Shown here: positions 1 through 8,161 of the stretch, one piece after another
Position numbering within the stretch: the first letter of the stretch is position 1
Layout: each line of letters opens with the position of its first letter
Made by a program: the position numbers and the translations under genes
Assembly: GCA_965232465.1 (NCBI GenBank)
Contig: OZ246977.1
Span: 1,922,001-1,986,000 of the forward strand
Source of the DNA: G965232465 sp965232465
GTDB taxonomy: Bacteria > Pseudomonadota > Alphaproteobacteria > JAQWUY01
Direction of reading: 5' to 3'
Length of the DNA: 64,000 nucleotides
The notes under the pieces: generated by a model
The model's database searches: none
Told to the model about the DNA's origin: nothing
The model's input: the letters and a program-made list of their open reading frames with translations, nothing else

Positions 1-740
1 ACACGGGTAATAGTCGTACTGTTTTCGGGGACATATTCCACCGCCACCGCACGGGCATTTTCGACAACAATCTTAGTTACCGTAACCCCGGTTTTAAGGG
101 TTAAATTCCCCCGCTTACGCACTTCCGGCGTTAAATACCCCATTGCCGATGAACACCGTTGCCCATTGCGTTGATGCACTTGGTAAAACCCGCATCCCTC
201 TTGTTTTTCACCATTAAAATCCACATTAAACTGCATTCCCCATTGTTGGGCAGCATGGACAAATTTTCGGGTTAAAGGATGGGGATTAATTTGATCGGAA
301 ATCCCCATAGGTCCGCCCACACCATGATATTTGTCATTAAAGCGGTTGTTGTCTTCCATCTTGCGAAAATAGGGCAATATATCTTCATATCCCCATCCTT
401 CACAGCCTTCTTGTTTTACCCAATTATTATCATAATCGTATGTATTTCCACGGGTTACCACCATGGCGTTAATAGCACTGCCCCCCCCAAGGACACGGGC
501 TTGGGGAAATACCATATCACGGCTTTCGTTGCTCCCGAATCCACCGATAGGTACATTGTACCCCCATGTGAATTTGGCACTACCCGTCATGGTAAAAAAC
601 ATCACAGGCCACTTTACCGCCCATTGATTACCATTGCTGCCAGATTCTAATAACAAAACCTTGGCATTGGGCATTTCACTCAACCGCCCCGCCAACGCAC
701 AGCCCGATGAACCGCCCCCGATAATCACATAATCGTACAT
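1..740 (-). CDS. GMC-family FAD oxidoreductase (choline dehydrogenase-like), 3' end outside window
   Basis: Reading leftward from the ATG at 740 gives an open frame of about 246 codons that runs off the window edge. It begins MYDYVIIGGGSSGCALAGRL, a Rossmann FAD-binding motif. Around residues 85-100 it has ARVLGGGSAINAMVVTRG, the GMC oxidoreductase signature. Both place it in the glucose-methanol-choline oxidoreductase family, which oxidises alcohol groups with FAD. The start is supported by AGGAG about 8 nt upstream. A promoter with a perfect TTGACA and a palindromic operator lie upstream. The neighbours are a TetR regulator and acyl-CoA metabolism genes, so it may oxidise an alcohol feeding that pathway. 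Choline is only one possible substrate; the substrate-binding half is not in view. Confidence 0.9.
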   Translation of the reverse strand, partial: MYDYVIIGGGSSGCALAGRLSEMPNAKVLLLESGSNGNQWAVKWPVMFFTMTGSAKFTWGYNVPIGGFGSNESRDMVFPQARVLGGGSAINAMVVTRGNTYDYDNNWVKQEGCEGWGYEDILPYFRKMEDNNRFNDKYHGVGGPMGISDQINPHPLTRKFVHAAQQWGMQFNVDFNGEKQEGCGFYQVHQRNGQRCSSAMGYLTPEVRKRGNLTLKTGVTVTKIVVENARAVAVEYVPENSTTITR

Positions 741-809
741 GATGTATTCTCCTGTTTATATGTTTTATATATACTTACTGCCTAAATATTACTTTGCCAA
801 TATTCGTAA

Positions 810-839
810 AAGATAAATCAATTTATCCCAAGTTGTCAA
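810..839 (-). promoter_or_regulatory. Putative sigma70 promoter of the GMC oxidoreductase gene
   Basis: Read on the minus strand, TTGACA (834-839) is followed after 18 nt by TATCTT (810-815). The start codon is about 70 nt downstream. The -35 matches the consensus perfectly and the -10 is moderate. The putative TetR operator lies just upstream of the -35. Confidence 0.55.
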
Positions 840-847
840 CAAAAATA

Positions 848-863
848 TTAACTTAAAAGTTAA
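848..863. promoter_or_regulatory. Putative TetR operator, copy 1
   Basis: The sequence TTAACTTAAAAGTTAA has two perfect 7-bp inverted arms, TTAACTT and AAGTTAA, around a 2-bp centre. It sits between the divergent GMC and TetR genes, 9 bp from the -35 of the GMC promoter. A 15/16 match occurs at 3211-3226 upstream of the CoA-transferase gene. The shared sequence and the adjacent TetR gene suggest the regulator's binding site. Confidence 0.55.
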
Positions 864-958
864 AAAATTCACTTGCCTTATAAATACTAACATTTTTTAC
901 TGTTATTTTTAAAGCATATAAAGTATAGTATGACAGTTAACTGGGTAATTAAATAATT

Positions 959-1642
959 ATGCCAATAGTTTCAAAAACAGCATCTTTTTTTAGGTACTTA
1001 AAAATGAATCAAACAAAAAAACGCACAACAACCCGTAATCCAGAACAAACAAAAAAACGGATTTTAGAAGCTGCAATTCAAGAATTTTCCGAACGGGGGT
1101 TTGCCCGGGCTCGCATGGATAAAGTAGCGGAAATTTCCATGTCAAACAAACGCATGATTTATTATTATTATGGCGATAAAGATGGGTTATTTACCGCCAT
1201 CGTAGAACACGAATACCTGCGGTTTCGCAAGGCGGAAGAAGAGGTGTGTTCCCCCAATTTGCCCCCGGTTATGGCATTGCAAAGATTGGTGGAATTTACT
1301 TGGAATTATTATTTGGAAAATCCCAATTACCTCATATTGGTAAACAGCCAGAACCTGTTTAAAGCGGAACATTTAAAACGGTCAAAAACCGTGCTAGAAG
1401 CCCACAAAAAAGCGGTACATATTTTACAAAATATTTTGGATCTTGGGGTAAAACAGGGGGTATTTCGCACCGGTATCGACACCCATCAATTACAACTCAC
1501 TATTGCCAGTGTCTGTTATTATTATTTTAGCAACCGCTACACACAATCTTATTTGTTGGACGATGATTTAATGAATAAAGAAAATTTACAAAAAAGATTA
1601 CATTTTAACATCGATTCCATTATGCGTATTGTCTGTAAATAA
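959..1642 (+). CDS. TetR/AcrR family transcriptional regulator
   Basis: The 227-residue product has the N-terminal TetR helix-turn-helix at about residues 30-90. Recognisable parts are TKKRILEAAIQEFSERGF, the recognition region MSNKRMIYYYYGDKDGLF, and the following helix AIVEHEYLRF. The remainder is an all-helical ligand and dimerisation domain. The gene is divergent from the GMC oxidoreductase and convergent with the CoA-transferase. The start is uncertain: neither the ATG at 959 nor the ATG at 1004 (MNQTKKR) has a good ribosome-binding site, and the second would give 212 residues. It probably represses the flanking catabolic genes through the paired palindromes at 848-863 and 3211-3226. The ligand, probably an acyl-CoA or pathway substrate, is not known. 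Confidence 0.88.
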   Translation: MPIVSKTASFFRYLKMNQTKKRTTTRNPEQTKKRILEAAIQEFSERGFARARMDKVAEISMSNKRMIYYYYGDKDGLFTAIVEHEYLRFRKAEEEVCSPNLPPVMALQRLVEFTWNYYLENPNYLILVNSQNLFKAEHLKRSKTVLEAHKKAVHILQNILDLGVKQGVFRTGIDTHQLQLTIASVCYYYFSNRYTQSYLLDDDLMNKENLQKRLHFNIDSIMRIVCK

Positions 1643-1678
1643 TCCCTTTGTTATACATTAAATATTAAAATCAGCACC

Positions 1679-3184
1679 TTATCTTATATCAACAATCGGT
1701 GTAAATGCCATACGATTCAAAATATCACGATGTAAATCCGCCCCTTTACGCACTTCAATCAAGGTTACCCCTTCGGGTCGCAGTTCGAATACAGCACGTT
1801 CTGTTACATAAATCACCTGTTTTTGTTGGGCTATGGCGTTCTTAGCACTAAATGTTACATGTTTTACCGTATCCACTAACTTAGGAATTGCCCCATACGA
1901 TTCGATACAAATAAAATCGTCTTCGTCAAATGTTGCCTTTAAGCCTTTGGTTTCAAAAGTACCGCAGAAAACAACTTTTTTTGCCCCATGTACGATATCG
2001 ACAAACCCGCCGGGACCAACAATATAATCCCCCAACTTCGACACATTCACATTGCCGTGTTTATCCATTTCCCCCATACCCAAAAACGCACAATCCAAAC
2101 CACCGCCCGCATAAAAATCAAACTGTTGGGTCGATGACATAATCGCCGATGGATACAATGCAGCTCCAAACACAACACCATCCAGCATATTGCCCCTGTG
2201 TACCCCTTGTTCCAAAGTCCCCCAATATGCAATGTTACGATTACCTAAAATAGCGGGAATTCCCCCCGGAATACCAAAACCAAAATTGACCGACCATGCG
2301 TCGCCCATTTCATCTGCCGCACGGCGGGCAATCACACCACGTACCCCTTGTGGCAACTCCAAAGCCAATGAGGCGTCTGTATCTTGTGCAATTTCACCGC
2401 TAATCGCCGGATTATAATGGCTGATGGCACATTGGGGGGCATCCACCTGTAAATACCCATGTATCAATATGCCCGGCACAGACACCAATCGTGCAGGGAT
2501 AATGGGCGAATCACCCTTTTTGCTAACCTGAGCCAACACCACACCCCCACAATTATATGCGGCCAATGCACATGGATATACATCCAAATCCGCCGGCTCA
2601 TGCTTATTGGTCATATTACCCTGTGCATCCATATATGTCCCCCGAATAATCGCCACATCAATTTTTAAGGGCTTGTATCGTAAGTATTGTTCCCCATCCA
2701 GAGTAATTTTTTCCACCAAGTCTTGTGTGGTAATATCATTACATTTACCCCCCCCCAAATCTGGGTCGACAAAAGTGCCAAGTCCCGTTTTACTGATAAC
2801 CCCCGGTCTGCCCGCCCCAACTTCACGCATCAAAGTGATTAACATACCTGCGGGGAAAGTATACGCTTCGATTTTATTCTCAAAACACATTTTTTGTAAC
2901 CCGGGTCCCCAGCTCCAATGTCCACCAATAACCCGTCGAATCATACCTTCATGGGCAAAGCGTTGCAATCCAGAATCTTTACCATTACCAATTCCCAGCC
3001 CATGCACCACGGTCAAATCACAGGGATGCCCCGTGTCTAAGAAAGACTGTTCAATGCGTTGCATAATGCCATCGGCTTCCAACAATCCCCCCCCAGATCC
3101 GCTAATCAGCACAGTCGCCCCATCGGCAATCCAATCTGTAATGGGGGTATTACCGATATTTATAACTTTTTTAGTTTCCTGCAT
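1679..3184 (-). CDS. Acyl-CoA:acetate/3-ketoacid CoA-transferase (YdiF-like, family I)
   Basis: The 501-residue protein is a fused alpha-beta family I CoA-transferase, close to the usual 510-530 residues. The N-terminal half has VLISGSGGGLLEADGIMQRI and the alpha-subunit-like LGLGTFVDPDLGGGK type region. The C-terminal half has WGTLEQGVHRGNM, where the Glu of EQG is in the position of the catalytic glutamate that forms the CoA thioester. GGLDCAFLGMGEMDKHGNVN and KVVFCGTFETKGL are also typical. It would move CoA between a short-chain acyl-CoA and a free acid in the cytoplasm. The start has GAGGGT about 9 nt upstream. It is divergent from the acyl-CoA dehydrogenase operon, and a TetR-type palindrome lies 27 bp upstream of the start, a position suited to repression. 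Confidence 0.9.
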   Translation of the reverse strand: MQETKKVINIGNTPITDWIADGATVLISGSGGGLLEADGIMQRIEQSFLDTGHPCDLTVVHGLGIGNGKDSGLQRFAHEGMIRRVIGGHWSWGPGLQKMCFENKIEAYTFPAGMLITLMREVGAGRPGVISKTGLGTFVDPDLGGGKCNDITTQDLVEKITLDGEQYLRYKPLKIDVAIIRGTYMDAQGNMTNKHEPADLDVYPCALAAYNCGGVVLAQVSKKGDSPIIPARLVSVPGILIHGYLQVDAPQCAISHYNPAISGEIAQDTDASLALELPQGVRGVIARRAADEMGDAWSVNFGFGIPGGIPAILGNRNIAYWGTLEQGVHRGNMLDGVVFGAALYPSAIMSSTQQFDFYAGGGLDCAFLGMGEMDKHGNVNVSKLGDYIVGPGGFVDIVHGAKKVVFCGTFETKGLKATFDEDDFICIESYGAIPKLVDTVKHVTFSAKNAIAQQKQVIYVTERAVFELRPEGVTLIEVRKGADLHRDILNRMAFTPIVDIR

Positions 3185-3210
3185 GATTTTTTACCCTCTG
3201 TCATATATTT

Positions 3211-3226
3211 TTAACTTAAAAGCTAA
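3211..3226. promoter_or_regulatory. Putative TetR operator, copy 2
   Basis: TTAACTTAAAAGCTAA differs at one base from the palindrome at 848-863. It lies about 27 bp upstream of the CoA-transferase start, where a bound repressor could block transcription. The intergenic space is shared with the divergent acyl-CoA dehydrogenase operon. Confidence 0.55.
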
Positions 3227-3369
3227 ATATCATATGCACACATAAAACACAAGGGGAAATTTTATATAGAAAGGACTTTTTAACTATTTTGAATACTCAA
3301 TATATATAATTATTTACCTTAAAAATCAATTTTTTATGATAATTTTACCCGTTTGTGAAAAATAAACAC

Positions 3370-3398
3370 TTTACAAAGTATTTAACTCTAACGATAAT
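3370..3398 (+). promoter_or_regulatory. Putative promoter of the acyl-CoA dehydrogenase operon
   Basis: TTTACA (3370-3375) and GATAAT (3393-3398) are separated by 17 bp and lie 36 bp before the start at 3434. The spacer contains TTAACTCTAAC, which resembles half of the palindrome found at 848-863 and 3211-3226. Confidence 0.45.
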
Positions 3399-3433
3399 TA
3401 CACTATGTCATAACAACAATATGAGGATAAAAA

Positions 3434-4597
3434 ATGTATATTGCCCCTACTTTGGACAGTGAAGTTTATACCCAAATCCGGGATATGGTTGCCCGTTTTG
3501 CCAATGAAGTTATTCGTCCACAAGCGGAAAAACTCGACGAAAACGCCACATTTGCCAGCAATATTTACGACCAAATGGCACAAATGGGGCTATTTGGTAT
3601 CACCACCCCTGCACAACTGGGTGGGGCGGATATGGATGTGTTGGCATATTCCATTGTTATGGAAGAATTATCCCGTGGATACGCATCCGTTGCCGATCAG
3701 TGTGGATTGATTGAATTGGTCAGCAGTTTATTGACAAAACACGGTACACCGGACCAACATGAAAAATTTTTAACCCCTATTTTGCAAGCCAAAAAACGCC
3801 CGGCATATTGTATTACCGAAGCTGGGGCGGGTACGGATGTATCAGGTATTAAAACCACCGCCACCAAAACCGATTCCGGCTGGGTGTTAAATGGGGAAAA
3901 AATTTGGATTCACAATGCCCCTATTGCTGATTATGCGTTTGTGCTTGCCCGCACGGATGTGGATGCAGGACATCGGGGGATGAGCATCTTTGTCGTCGAT
4001 TGCAACCAAGATGGGGTGGAAAAAGGTCCCAAAGAAAACAAAATGGGACAACGATCCAGCCAAGTGGGTACATTATTCTTCAAAGATGCCCAAGTGGAAG
4101 AAATAGGATTATTGGGCGATATAAACAAAGGATTTTATATGATGATGTCCGTGTTGGACAAAGGACGAGTGGGCATTGCATCATTGGCGGTTGGCATTGC
4201 CCAAGCGGGGCTAGAAGCGGCGGTTGAATATGCCAGTCAACGCAAACAGTTTAATCAAGCCATTGGCGAATTTCAAGGGATACAATTTATCTTGGCCGAT
4301 ATGGCAAAGGATATTGCCGCCGCCCGTGGGTTGGTGGAAAAAGCCGCCATACGGTTGGATAATACCTTACCAGCCACCAAAGAATGTTCCATGGCAAAAT
4401 GTTTTGCGGGGGACATTGCCGTTGCCCAAACAGCAAATGCCTGTCAAGTATTTGGGGGCAGTGGTTTTATCAAAGGATTCGAAGTGGAACGCCTGTATCG
4501 GGACGCAAAAATCACCCAAATTTATGAAGGTACAAACCAAATTCAGCGGGTCATTATTGCCCGTGATCTACAAAAAAATGGGGCAAAAGTACAATGA
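3434..4597 (+). CDS. Acyl-CoA dehydrogenase
   Basis: The 387-residue product has the length and motifs of a standard short/medium-chain acyl-CoA dehydrogenase. It would introduce an alpha-beta double bond into an acyl-CoA using FAD, passing electrons to ETF. CITEAGAGTDVSG near residue 133 is family signature 1. YASQRKQFNQAIGEFQGIQ is the typical region before the C-terminal helical domain. IYEGTNQIQR carries Glu365 at the catalytic-base position. GAGGA precedes the ATG at a good distance. The stop overlaps the start of the downstream SDR gene (ATGA), indicating translational coupling. The substrate chain cannot be read from the sequence. Confidence 0.93.
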   Translation: MYIAPTLDSEVYTQIRDMVARFANEVIRPQAEKLDENATFASNIYDQMAQMGLFGITTPAQLGGADMDVLAYSIVMEELSRGYASVADQCGLIELVSSLLTKHGTPDQHEKFLTPILQAKKRPAYCITEAGAGTDVSGIKTTATKTDSGWVLNGEKIWIHNAPIADYAFVLARTDVDAGHRGMSIFVVDCNQDGVEKGPKENKMGQRSSQVGTLFFKDAQVEEIGLLGDINKGFYMMMSVLDKGRVGIASLAVGIAQAGLEAAVEYASQRKQFNQAIGEFQGIQFILADMAKDIAAARGLVEKAAIRLDNTLPATKECSMAKCFAGDIAVAQTANACQVFGGSGFIKGFEVERLYRDAKITQIYEGTNQIQRVIIARDLQKNGAKVQ

Positions 4598-5391
4598 TAC
4601 CTCATCCCCGACACACACCACAGCCCACGGCATTTGTAACCGGTGGTGCCCGTGGTATTGGACGGGGTATCGCCTTAAACTTGGCATCACATGGATTTGA
4701 TGTTATTGTAAATGCCACTAGCCCCAGTGATGATGCCAAACAAACCGTACAAAAGATACAAGACATGGGGCAAAAAGCCTGCTTGGCAATCATGGATATA
4801 TCAGATATTAAGTGCCATAAAGTCGTATTCGAACAAGCCGAGCACGACATAGGGACACCCCTTACAACCCTTGTGAATAATGCAGGGGTATCGGTGATGG
4901 TACGGGATAATTTACTGACGGTCAGTGAACAAAGCTATGACCGCTGTCAAAATGTTAATACGAAGGCGATGTTTTTCTTGTGTCAAGCATTTGTCAAGTA
5001 TCTGTTACAAGAAAAAACCGATCGCACCGATATACATCATAGTATTATCAATGTAACATCCTCAAATGCCCACGCCGTATCGATTGCCCGTGGGGAATAT
5101 TGTGTTTCCAAAGCCGGTGCCAGCATGATAACCAAATTATTTGCCACCCAATTTGCCAACGATCATATCGGCGTATACGAAATTCAACCGGGGCTTATCA
5201 AAACGGATATGACCGCTAGTGTAACCGAAAAATACACAAAATTGGCACAACAAGGGCTGTCGGTTATTAACCGTATGGGTACCCCCGAAGAAATAGGGCG
5301 CATTGCCGGGGCAATGGCAATGGGGGATATGATATTTGCCACAGGACAAGCGATTCAAGCGGATGGTGGATTACACATGGTACGATTTTAA
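4594..5391 (+). CDS. Short-chain dehydrogenase/reductase (3-oxoacyl-ACP reductase-like)
   Basis: The 265-residue Rossmann protein has the classical SDR motifs: TGGARGIG (residues 16-23) for NAD(P), NNAG in strand 4, and the catalytic Tyr169-x3-Lys173 in YCVSKAG. The start overlaps the end of the acyl-CoA dehydrogenase gene by 4 nt. It probably reduces or oxidises a hydroxy/keto group of a pathway intermediate. Sequence alone does not separate a 3-hydroxyacyl-CoA dehydrogenase role from sugar or polyol dehydrogenation. The TIM-barrel isomerase next door makes a carbohydrate-like substrate possible. Confidence 0.9.
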   Translation: MIPHPRHTPQPTAFVTGGARGIGRGIALNLASHGFDVIVNATSPSDDAKQTVQKIQDMGQKACLAIMDISDIKCHKVVFEQAEHDIGTPLTTLVNNAGVSVMVRDNLLTVSEQSYDRCQNVNTKAMFFLCQAFVKYLLQEKTDRTDIHHSIINVTSSNAHAVSIARGEYCVSKAGASMITKLFATQFANDHIGVYEIQPGLIKTDMTASVTEKYTKLAQQGLSVINRMGTPEEIGRIAGAMAMGDMIFATGQAIQADGGLHMVRF

Positions 5392-5412
5392 TATACAACA
5401 AGGAATATTAGC

Positions 5413-6270
5413 ATGCGGAATTTAAAAGACAATTTACATCTGTGTTCTATAAACACGGCAACACTAGGGTTTCAACACAATATTTTTCAGACCGCTGATA
5501 CTGTTGCCCGATATGGATTTGGGGGCATCGCCCCATGGGTACAAGACTTACAAAACCAAGATGTTAAAACCGTTGCCCGTCATTTAAAATGTACGGGATT
5601 ACAATTATCTGGATACTGTCGCAGTCCATATATTCCCGCCACCACCACACGCCAATTTCAGGCAAATATTGATGCCAACAAACGCTGTATAGACGATGCG
5701 GTTACCTTGGGGGCACCGGCTTTTATCTTTGTGGTCGGATCCATTCCAGAAGGCAGTACAGACGACATCGACACCGCCCTTACACAAGTTCAAGATGGCA
5801 TTGCCCAGCTGGCAGAATACGCCAAAGACATGCCCTTACAATTGGGGTTGGAACCATTGCACCCCATGTATGCAGGCGACAGGGCATGTTTAAATACCCT
5901 GAAACAAGCCCATGATATGTGCAAAGCGATTGAACCAACCCTATCGGGCATACCAAAAATGGCGATTGCGTTGGATGTATATCATTGTTGGTGGGACCCT
6001 GAATTATACGCACATATTGATGCCATTGGTGCGGATAACCGCTTGTGTGCATTTCATGTGTGCGATTGGCTGGTACCCACCACCGATTTTCTTATGGATC
6101 GGGGCATGATGGGCGATGGGGTGATTTCCCTTGCCAAAATCCGCCAAGCGGTCGAAAACACAGGGTATAATAACATGGTGGAGGTGGAAATATTTTCCCA
6201 CAACTGGGGCAAAAAAAGTATCAACACAACCTTATCCACCTGTGCAGAACGGTTACAAACCGTTTGTTAA
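5413..6270 (+). CDS. Sugar phosphate isomerase/epimerase-like TIM-barrel protein
   Basis: The 285-residue protein fits the xylose isomerase-like TIM-barrel superfamily (AP endonuclease 2 fold). Metal-ligand-like segments are LGLEPLHPMY, IALDVYHCWW, AFHVCDW and a C-terminal VEVEIFSHNW, in the order usual for this family. AAGGA lies 9 nt before the ATG. It is the last gene of the acyl-CoA dehydrogenase / SDR operon, 21 bp after the SDR stop. Family members isomerise or dehydrate sugars and polyols such as inosose or hydroxypyruvate. The exact reaction here is unknown. Confidence 0.85.
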   Translation: MRNLKDNLHLCSINTATLGFQHNIFQTADTVARYGFGGIAPWVQDLQNQDVKTVARHLKCTGLQLSGYCRSPYIPATTTRQFQANIDANKRCIDDAVTLGAPAFIFVVGSIPEGSTDDIDTALTQVQDGIAQLAEYAKDMPLQLGLEPLHPMYAGDRACLNTLKQAHDMCKAIEPTLSGIPKMAIALDVYHCWWDPELYAHIDAIGADNRLCAFHVCDWLVPTTDFLMDRGMMGDGVISLAKIRQAVENTGYNNMVEVEIFSHNWGKKSINTTLSTCAERLQTVC

Positions 6271-6275
6271 GATAC

Positions 6276-6370
6276 ATATAAACAGGTCCATACACATAAA
6301 GAAAACCAAACCAAAGGCTTGGCGTAAACAAAGGAAAACTGTAAAACCACACCCATAAGGACAGGGGACT
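6276..6370 (+). repeat. Dispersed repeat family a, copy 1
   Basis: About 95 bp aligns in direct orientation with 7724-7819 at roughly 80 percent identity by eye. Shared blocks include ATATAAACAGGTC, ACACATAAA, AAAGGCTTGG and TAAAACCACAC. It follows the stop at 6270 and has no evident coding capacity. Confidence 0.6.
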
Positions 6371-6483
6371 ATATTTTACATCAAATATACGCCCCCTTAA
6401 AAACTGTAATAACAATGCACCGATTGCCAGCGAGTGCAGATTATGATTGCACCCCCAAACGCACACCACAGCCGATTTTGTTA

Positions 6484-6511
6484 GGGGGCTATCAAAAATT
6501 TGTGTAAATAG
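6484..6511 (-). repeat. Solo IS256-type terminal inverted repeat remnant
   Basis: The sequence contains GGCTATCA and TTTGTGTAAATAG, closely matching the right end of the complete IS256-family element at 36164-37533 read in reverse (GGCTATCAGAAAG, then TTTGTGTAAATAG). One base is missing and one or two differ. No transposase sequence follows, so this is a leftover end or a solo repeat. Confidence 0.55.
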
Positions 6512-6535
6512 TTTTTTTAAACATCGTATCCTTTA

Positions 6536-7366
6536 TTACAGTATGGCTCTGGGGTCAAATTCAATCAATACTTCCTTCCATAAATCATAGCTGTTGGAAT
6601 CCAAACCAATGGGGTTACAAGCGGGTTTCTTAACCGCCCTGATCACGGAATCAACCATCGGCTGCATGCCTTGTGTGTCACGGGAACGGCTGGTTTTGAC
6701 TACTTGTACGGCTGTTACGGAACCATCAGGGGCATATTTTACATTCACTGTTACCGATAAGTTGCGGGCATTTGGGACACCAGCGGGAATATCCCAACAC
6801 CCAACCAATTTCCCCTTAACTTGTGCAATCAGTTTAACTTGTGCAATCGTTAAGGCAGTGTAACTATCTGTATCCTGCACATTCACATCCGCACCAGCAG
6901 ATTTTAATATTTTGATTATATCTGTATAGCCATTATCTTGTGCAATCGTTAAGGCAGTGTAACTATCTGTATCCTGCACATTCACATCCGCACCAGCATC
7001 AACAAGCACCTTGACCATATCGAGGTTATTTTCATCTACTGCAAACATTAAGGCAGTCCACCCATTTTTTGTTTGCATGAGAAGATCTGCCCAATCACCG
7101 ACAAACACCTTTTTAACTTGCACATTCATATCCGCACCAGCATCGACAAGCACCTTGACCACATCGGGATTATTTTTGATTACCGCTAGCATTAAGGGGG
7201 TTAAACCATCTTTATTTCGTATATTAACAACCGCCCCATTGCTTATAACTTTTTGTACTTCATGACTTGTTATAATATCATAATCAAGATGTAACAAATC
7301 GTCCGTCCCAGCATACGCCTTAACAGAAAACATCATAAACAATATAACAAAAATCTCTTTAAACAT
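6536..7366 (-). CDS. Secreted ankyrin-repeat protein with TolA/TonB-like C-terminal domain
   Basis: The 276-residue product starts with a signal peptide (MFKEIFVILFMMFSVKAYAG). Ankyrin repeats follow at about residues 45-175: DGLTPLMLAVIKNNPDVVKV, NGWTALMFAVDENNLDMVKV, and SYTALTIAQDNGYTDIIKI. The last 85 residues, from KGKLVGCWDIPAGVPNARNL through VTVNVKYAPDGSVTAVQVVK, match the TolA C-terminal domain seen in alphaproteobacteria. An ankyrin module fused to a TolA-C-like fold in the periplasm suggests protein-protein contact at the envelope. Its partner is unknown. The gene carries an exact internal DNA duplication (62 bp at 99-bp spacing), so repeat number is probably changing. A good promoter lies at 7415-7443. 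Confidence 0.85.
   Translation of the reverse strand: MFKEIFVILFMMFSVKAYAGTDDLLHLDYDIITSHEVQKVISNGAVVNIRNKDGLTPLMLAVIKNNPDVVKVLVDAGADMNVQVKKVFVGDWADLLMQTKNGWTALMFAVDENNLDMVKVLVDAGADVNVQDTDSYTALTIAQDNGYTDIIKILKSAGADVNVQDTDSYTALTIAQVKLIAQVKGKLVGCWDIPAGVPNARNLSVTVNVKYAPDGSVTAVQVVKTSRSRDTQGMQPMVDSVIRAVKKPACNPIGLDSNSYDLWKEVLIEFDPRAIL
6838..6998 (-). repeat. Exact in-frame direct repeat inside the ankyrin gene
   Basis: Positions 6838-6899 and 6937-6998 are identical over 62 bp and are offset by 99 bp, exactly one 33-residue ankyrin repeat. Both copies encode GADVNVQDTDSYTALTIAQ. Absence of silent differences points to a recent duplication or gene conversion. Confidence 0.85.
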
Positions 7367-7414
7367 GGCAAGTGCCTTATATGATACTCAGTCTTAAATT
7401 ATATTATGTAATCC

Positions 7415-7443
7415 ATAATATAGCATAAACACACATAAGGCAA
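7415..7443 (-). promoter_or_regulatory. Putative promoter of the ankyrin/TolA-C gene
   Basis: On the minus strand TTGCCT (7438-7443) and TATTAT (7415-7420) are separated by 17 bp, about 49 bp upstream of the ATG at 7366. Confidence 0.45.
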
Positions 7444-7482
7444 TATAAAATCGAATATATCCGCAAGGTATAGTCAATTCGG

Positions 7483-7604
7483 TATAAAATGATTCGCCAT
7501 ATTGTACTGCATATTTTATTTTGTTGGTTATATGGTGAGTCTAAGGGGCTAGCGCCCCAGCTTCTCTGTACATTCTTGCGTTTAATGTGGATTTACCCAT
7601 GCTT
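7483..7604 (+). repeat. Dispersed repeat family b, copy 1 (MITE-like)
   Basis: The block contains a GGGGCTAGCGCCCC hairpin and, on the minus strand, GCATGGGTAAATCC and AACGCAAGAATGTACAG. Positions 7498-7604 align in inverted orientation with 36044-36150 at high identity. The outer end (7483-7514) aligns directly with 52635-52666. No open frame is conserved, so it is best described as a non-coding dispersed repeat, perhaps a MITE or IS remnant. Confidence 0.65.
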
Positions 7605-7697
7605 CGCATGACAAAAACCCACACTTGTTCATCCCACTTTGCCCCCCGATCGGACACCACAATGCCACTATGGGGCAAGCGGTTGCAACCATATTTT

Positions 7698-7722
7698 GTC
7701 AATCAAATTAAATTTAATTGAC
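7698..7722. repeat. Near-perfect 25-bp palindrome in a gene-free stretch
   Basis: Outer arms GTCAAT and ATTGAC and inner arms AAATT and AATTT form an AT-rich inverted repeat. It could be a terminator for the small leftward gene at 7813-8004 or a protein site. The rest of 7605-7723 holds no recognisable gene. Confidence 0.35.
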
Positions 7723-7723
7723 T

Positions 7724-7819
7724 ATATAAACAGGTCGACACACATAAAAAAACCGAATCAAAAGGCTTGGGATAAAAGATAGGGAATCTTTAAAACCACA
7801 CCAATAAGGATATTAGACT
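7724..7819 (+). repeat. Dispersed repeat family a, copy 2
   Basis: This is the second copy of the repeat at 6276-6370, in the same orientation. It overlaps the stop codon of the small gene at 7813-8004, so the repeat may have spread together with a gene end. Confidence 0.6.
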
Positions 7820-8004
7820 CCTCCGTGGATTTCAGTTTTGATTGTTTTTATTTTATTATTTTCAAATTCGGTGATGGTGCATTTAGTGGGTCTGCCTTGA
7901 GTCTTGGCGAAGTCTGCTGCCGCTTCTGAAGCCGACTCACTAGTGCTACAATGTGCAATTATTTCATCCCCACACTTGACTTGATATTTGACAATTTTAT
8001 ACAT
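7813..8004 (-). CDS. Small hypothetical protein, 63 residues
   Basis: I do not recognise the product (MYKIVKYQVKCGDEIIAHCS...). It looks like a compact alpha/beta fold, with a central alanine-rich helix ASEAAADFAKTQG and a C-terminal strand region. It has no signal peptide or membrane segment. GAGGAG stands about 12 nt before the ATG, which supports translation. Its 3' end coincides with dispersed repeat a. No function can be inferred from context. Confidence 0.55.
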   Translation of the reverse strand: MYKIVKYQVKCGDEIIAHCSTSESASEAAADFAKTQGRPTKCTITEFENNKIKTIKTEIHGGV

Positions 8005-8161
8005 TTTAGTTTAATCTCCTCTATTCTTTTTTAAATTTTAGCTGCCTACGCTGTACCCTAACAAGGGAAACTGCCCTAAATAAGAAAAGGGGGCTCTCCT
8101 TATCTAAGGGTAGGTGACACCCACTTCCATATCCCATGGTATACTCCATTTTATATATGGT

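Noticed and set aside
279..650. Plus-strand open frame of 123 codons at the left edge
   Set aside because: It is antisense to the GMC oxidoreductase, whose motifs are clear, and has no ribosome-binding site.
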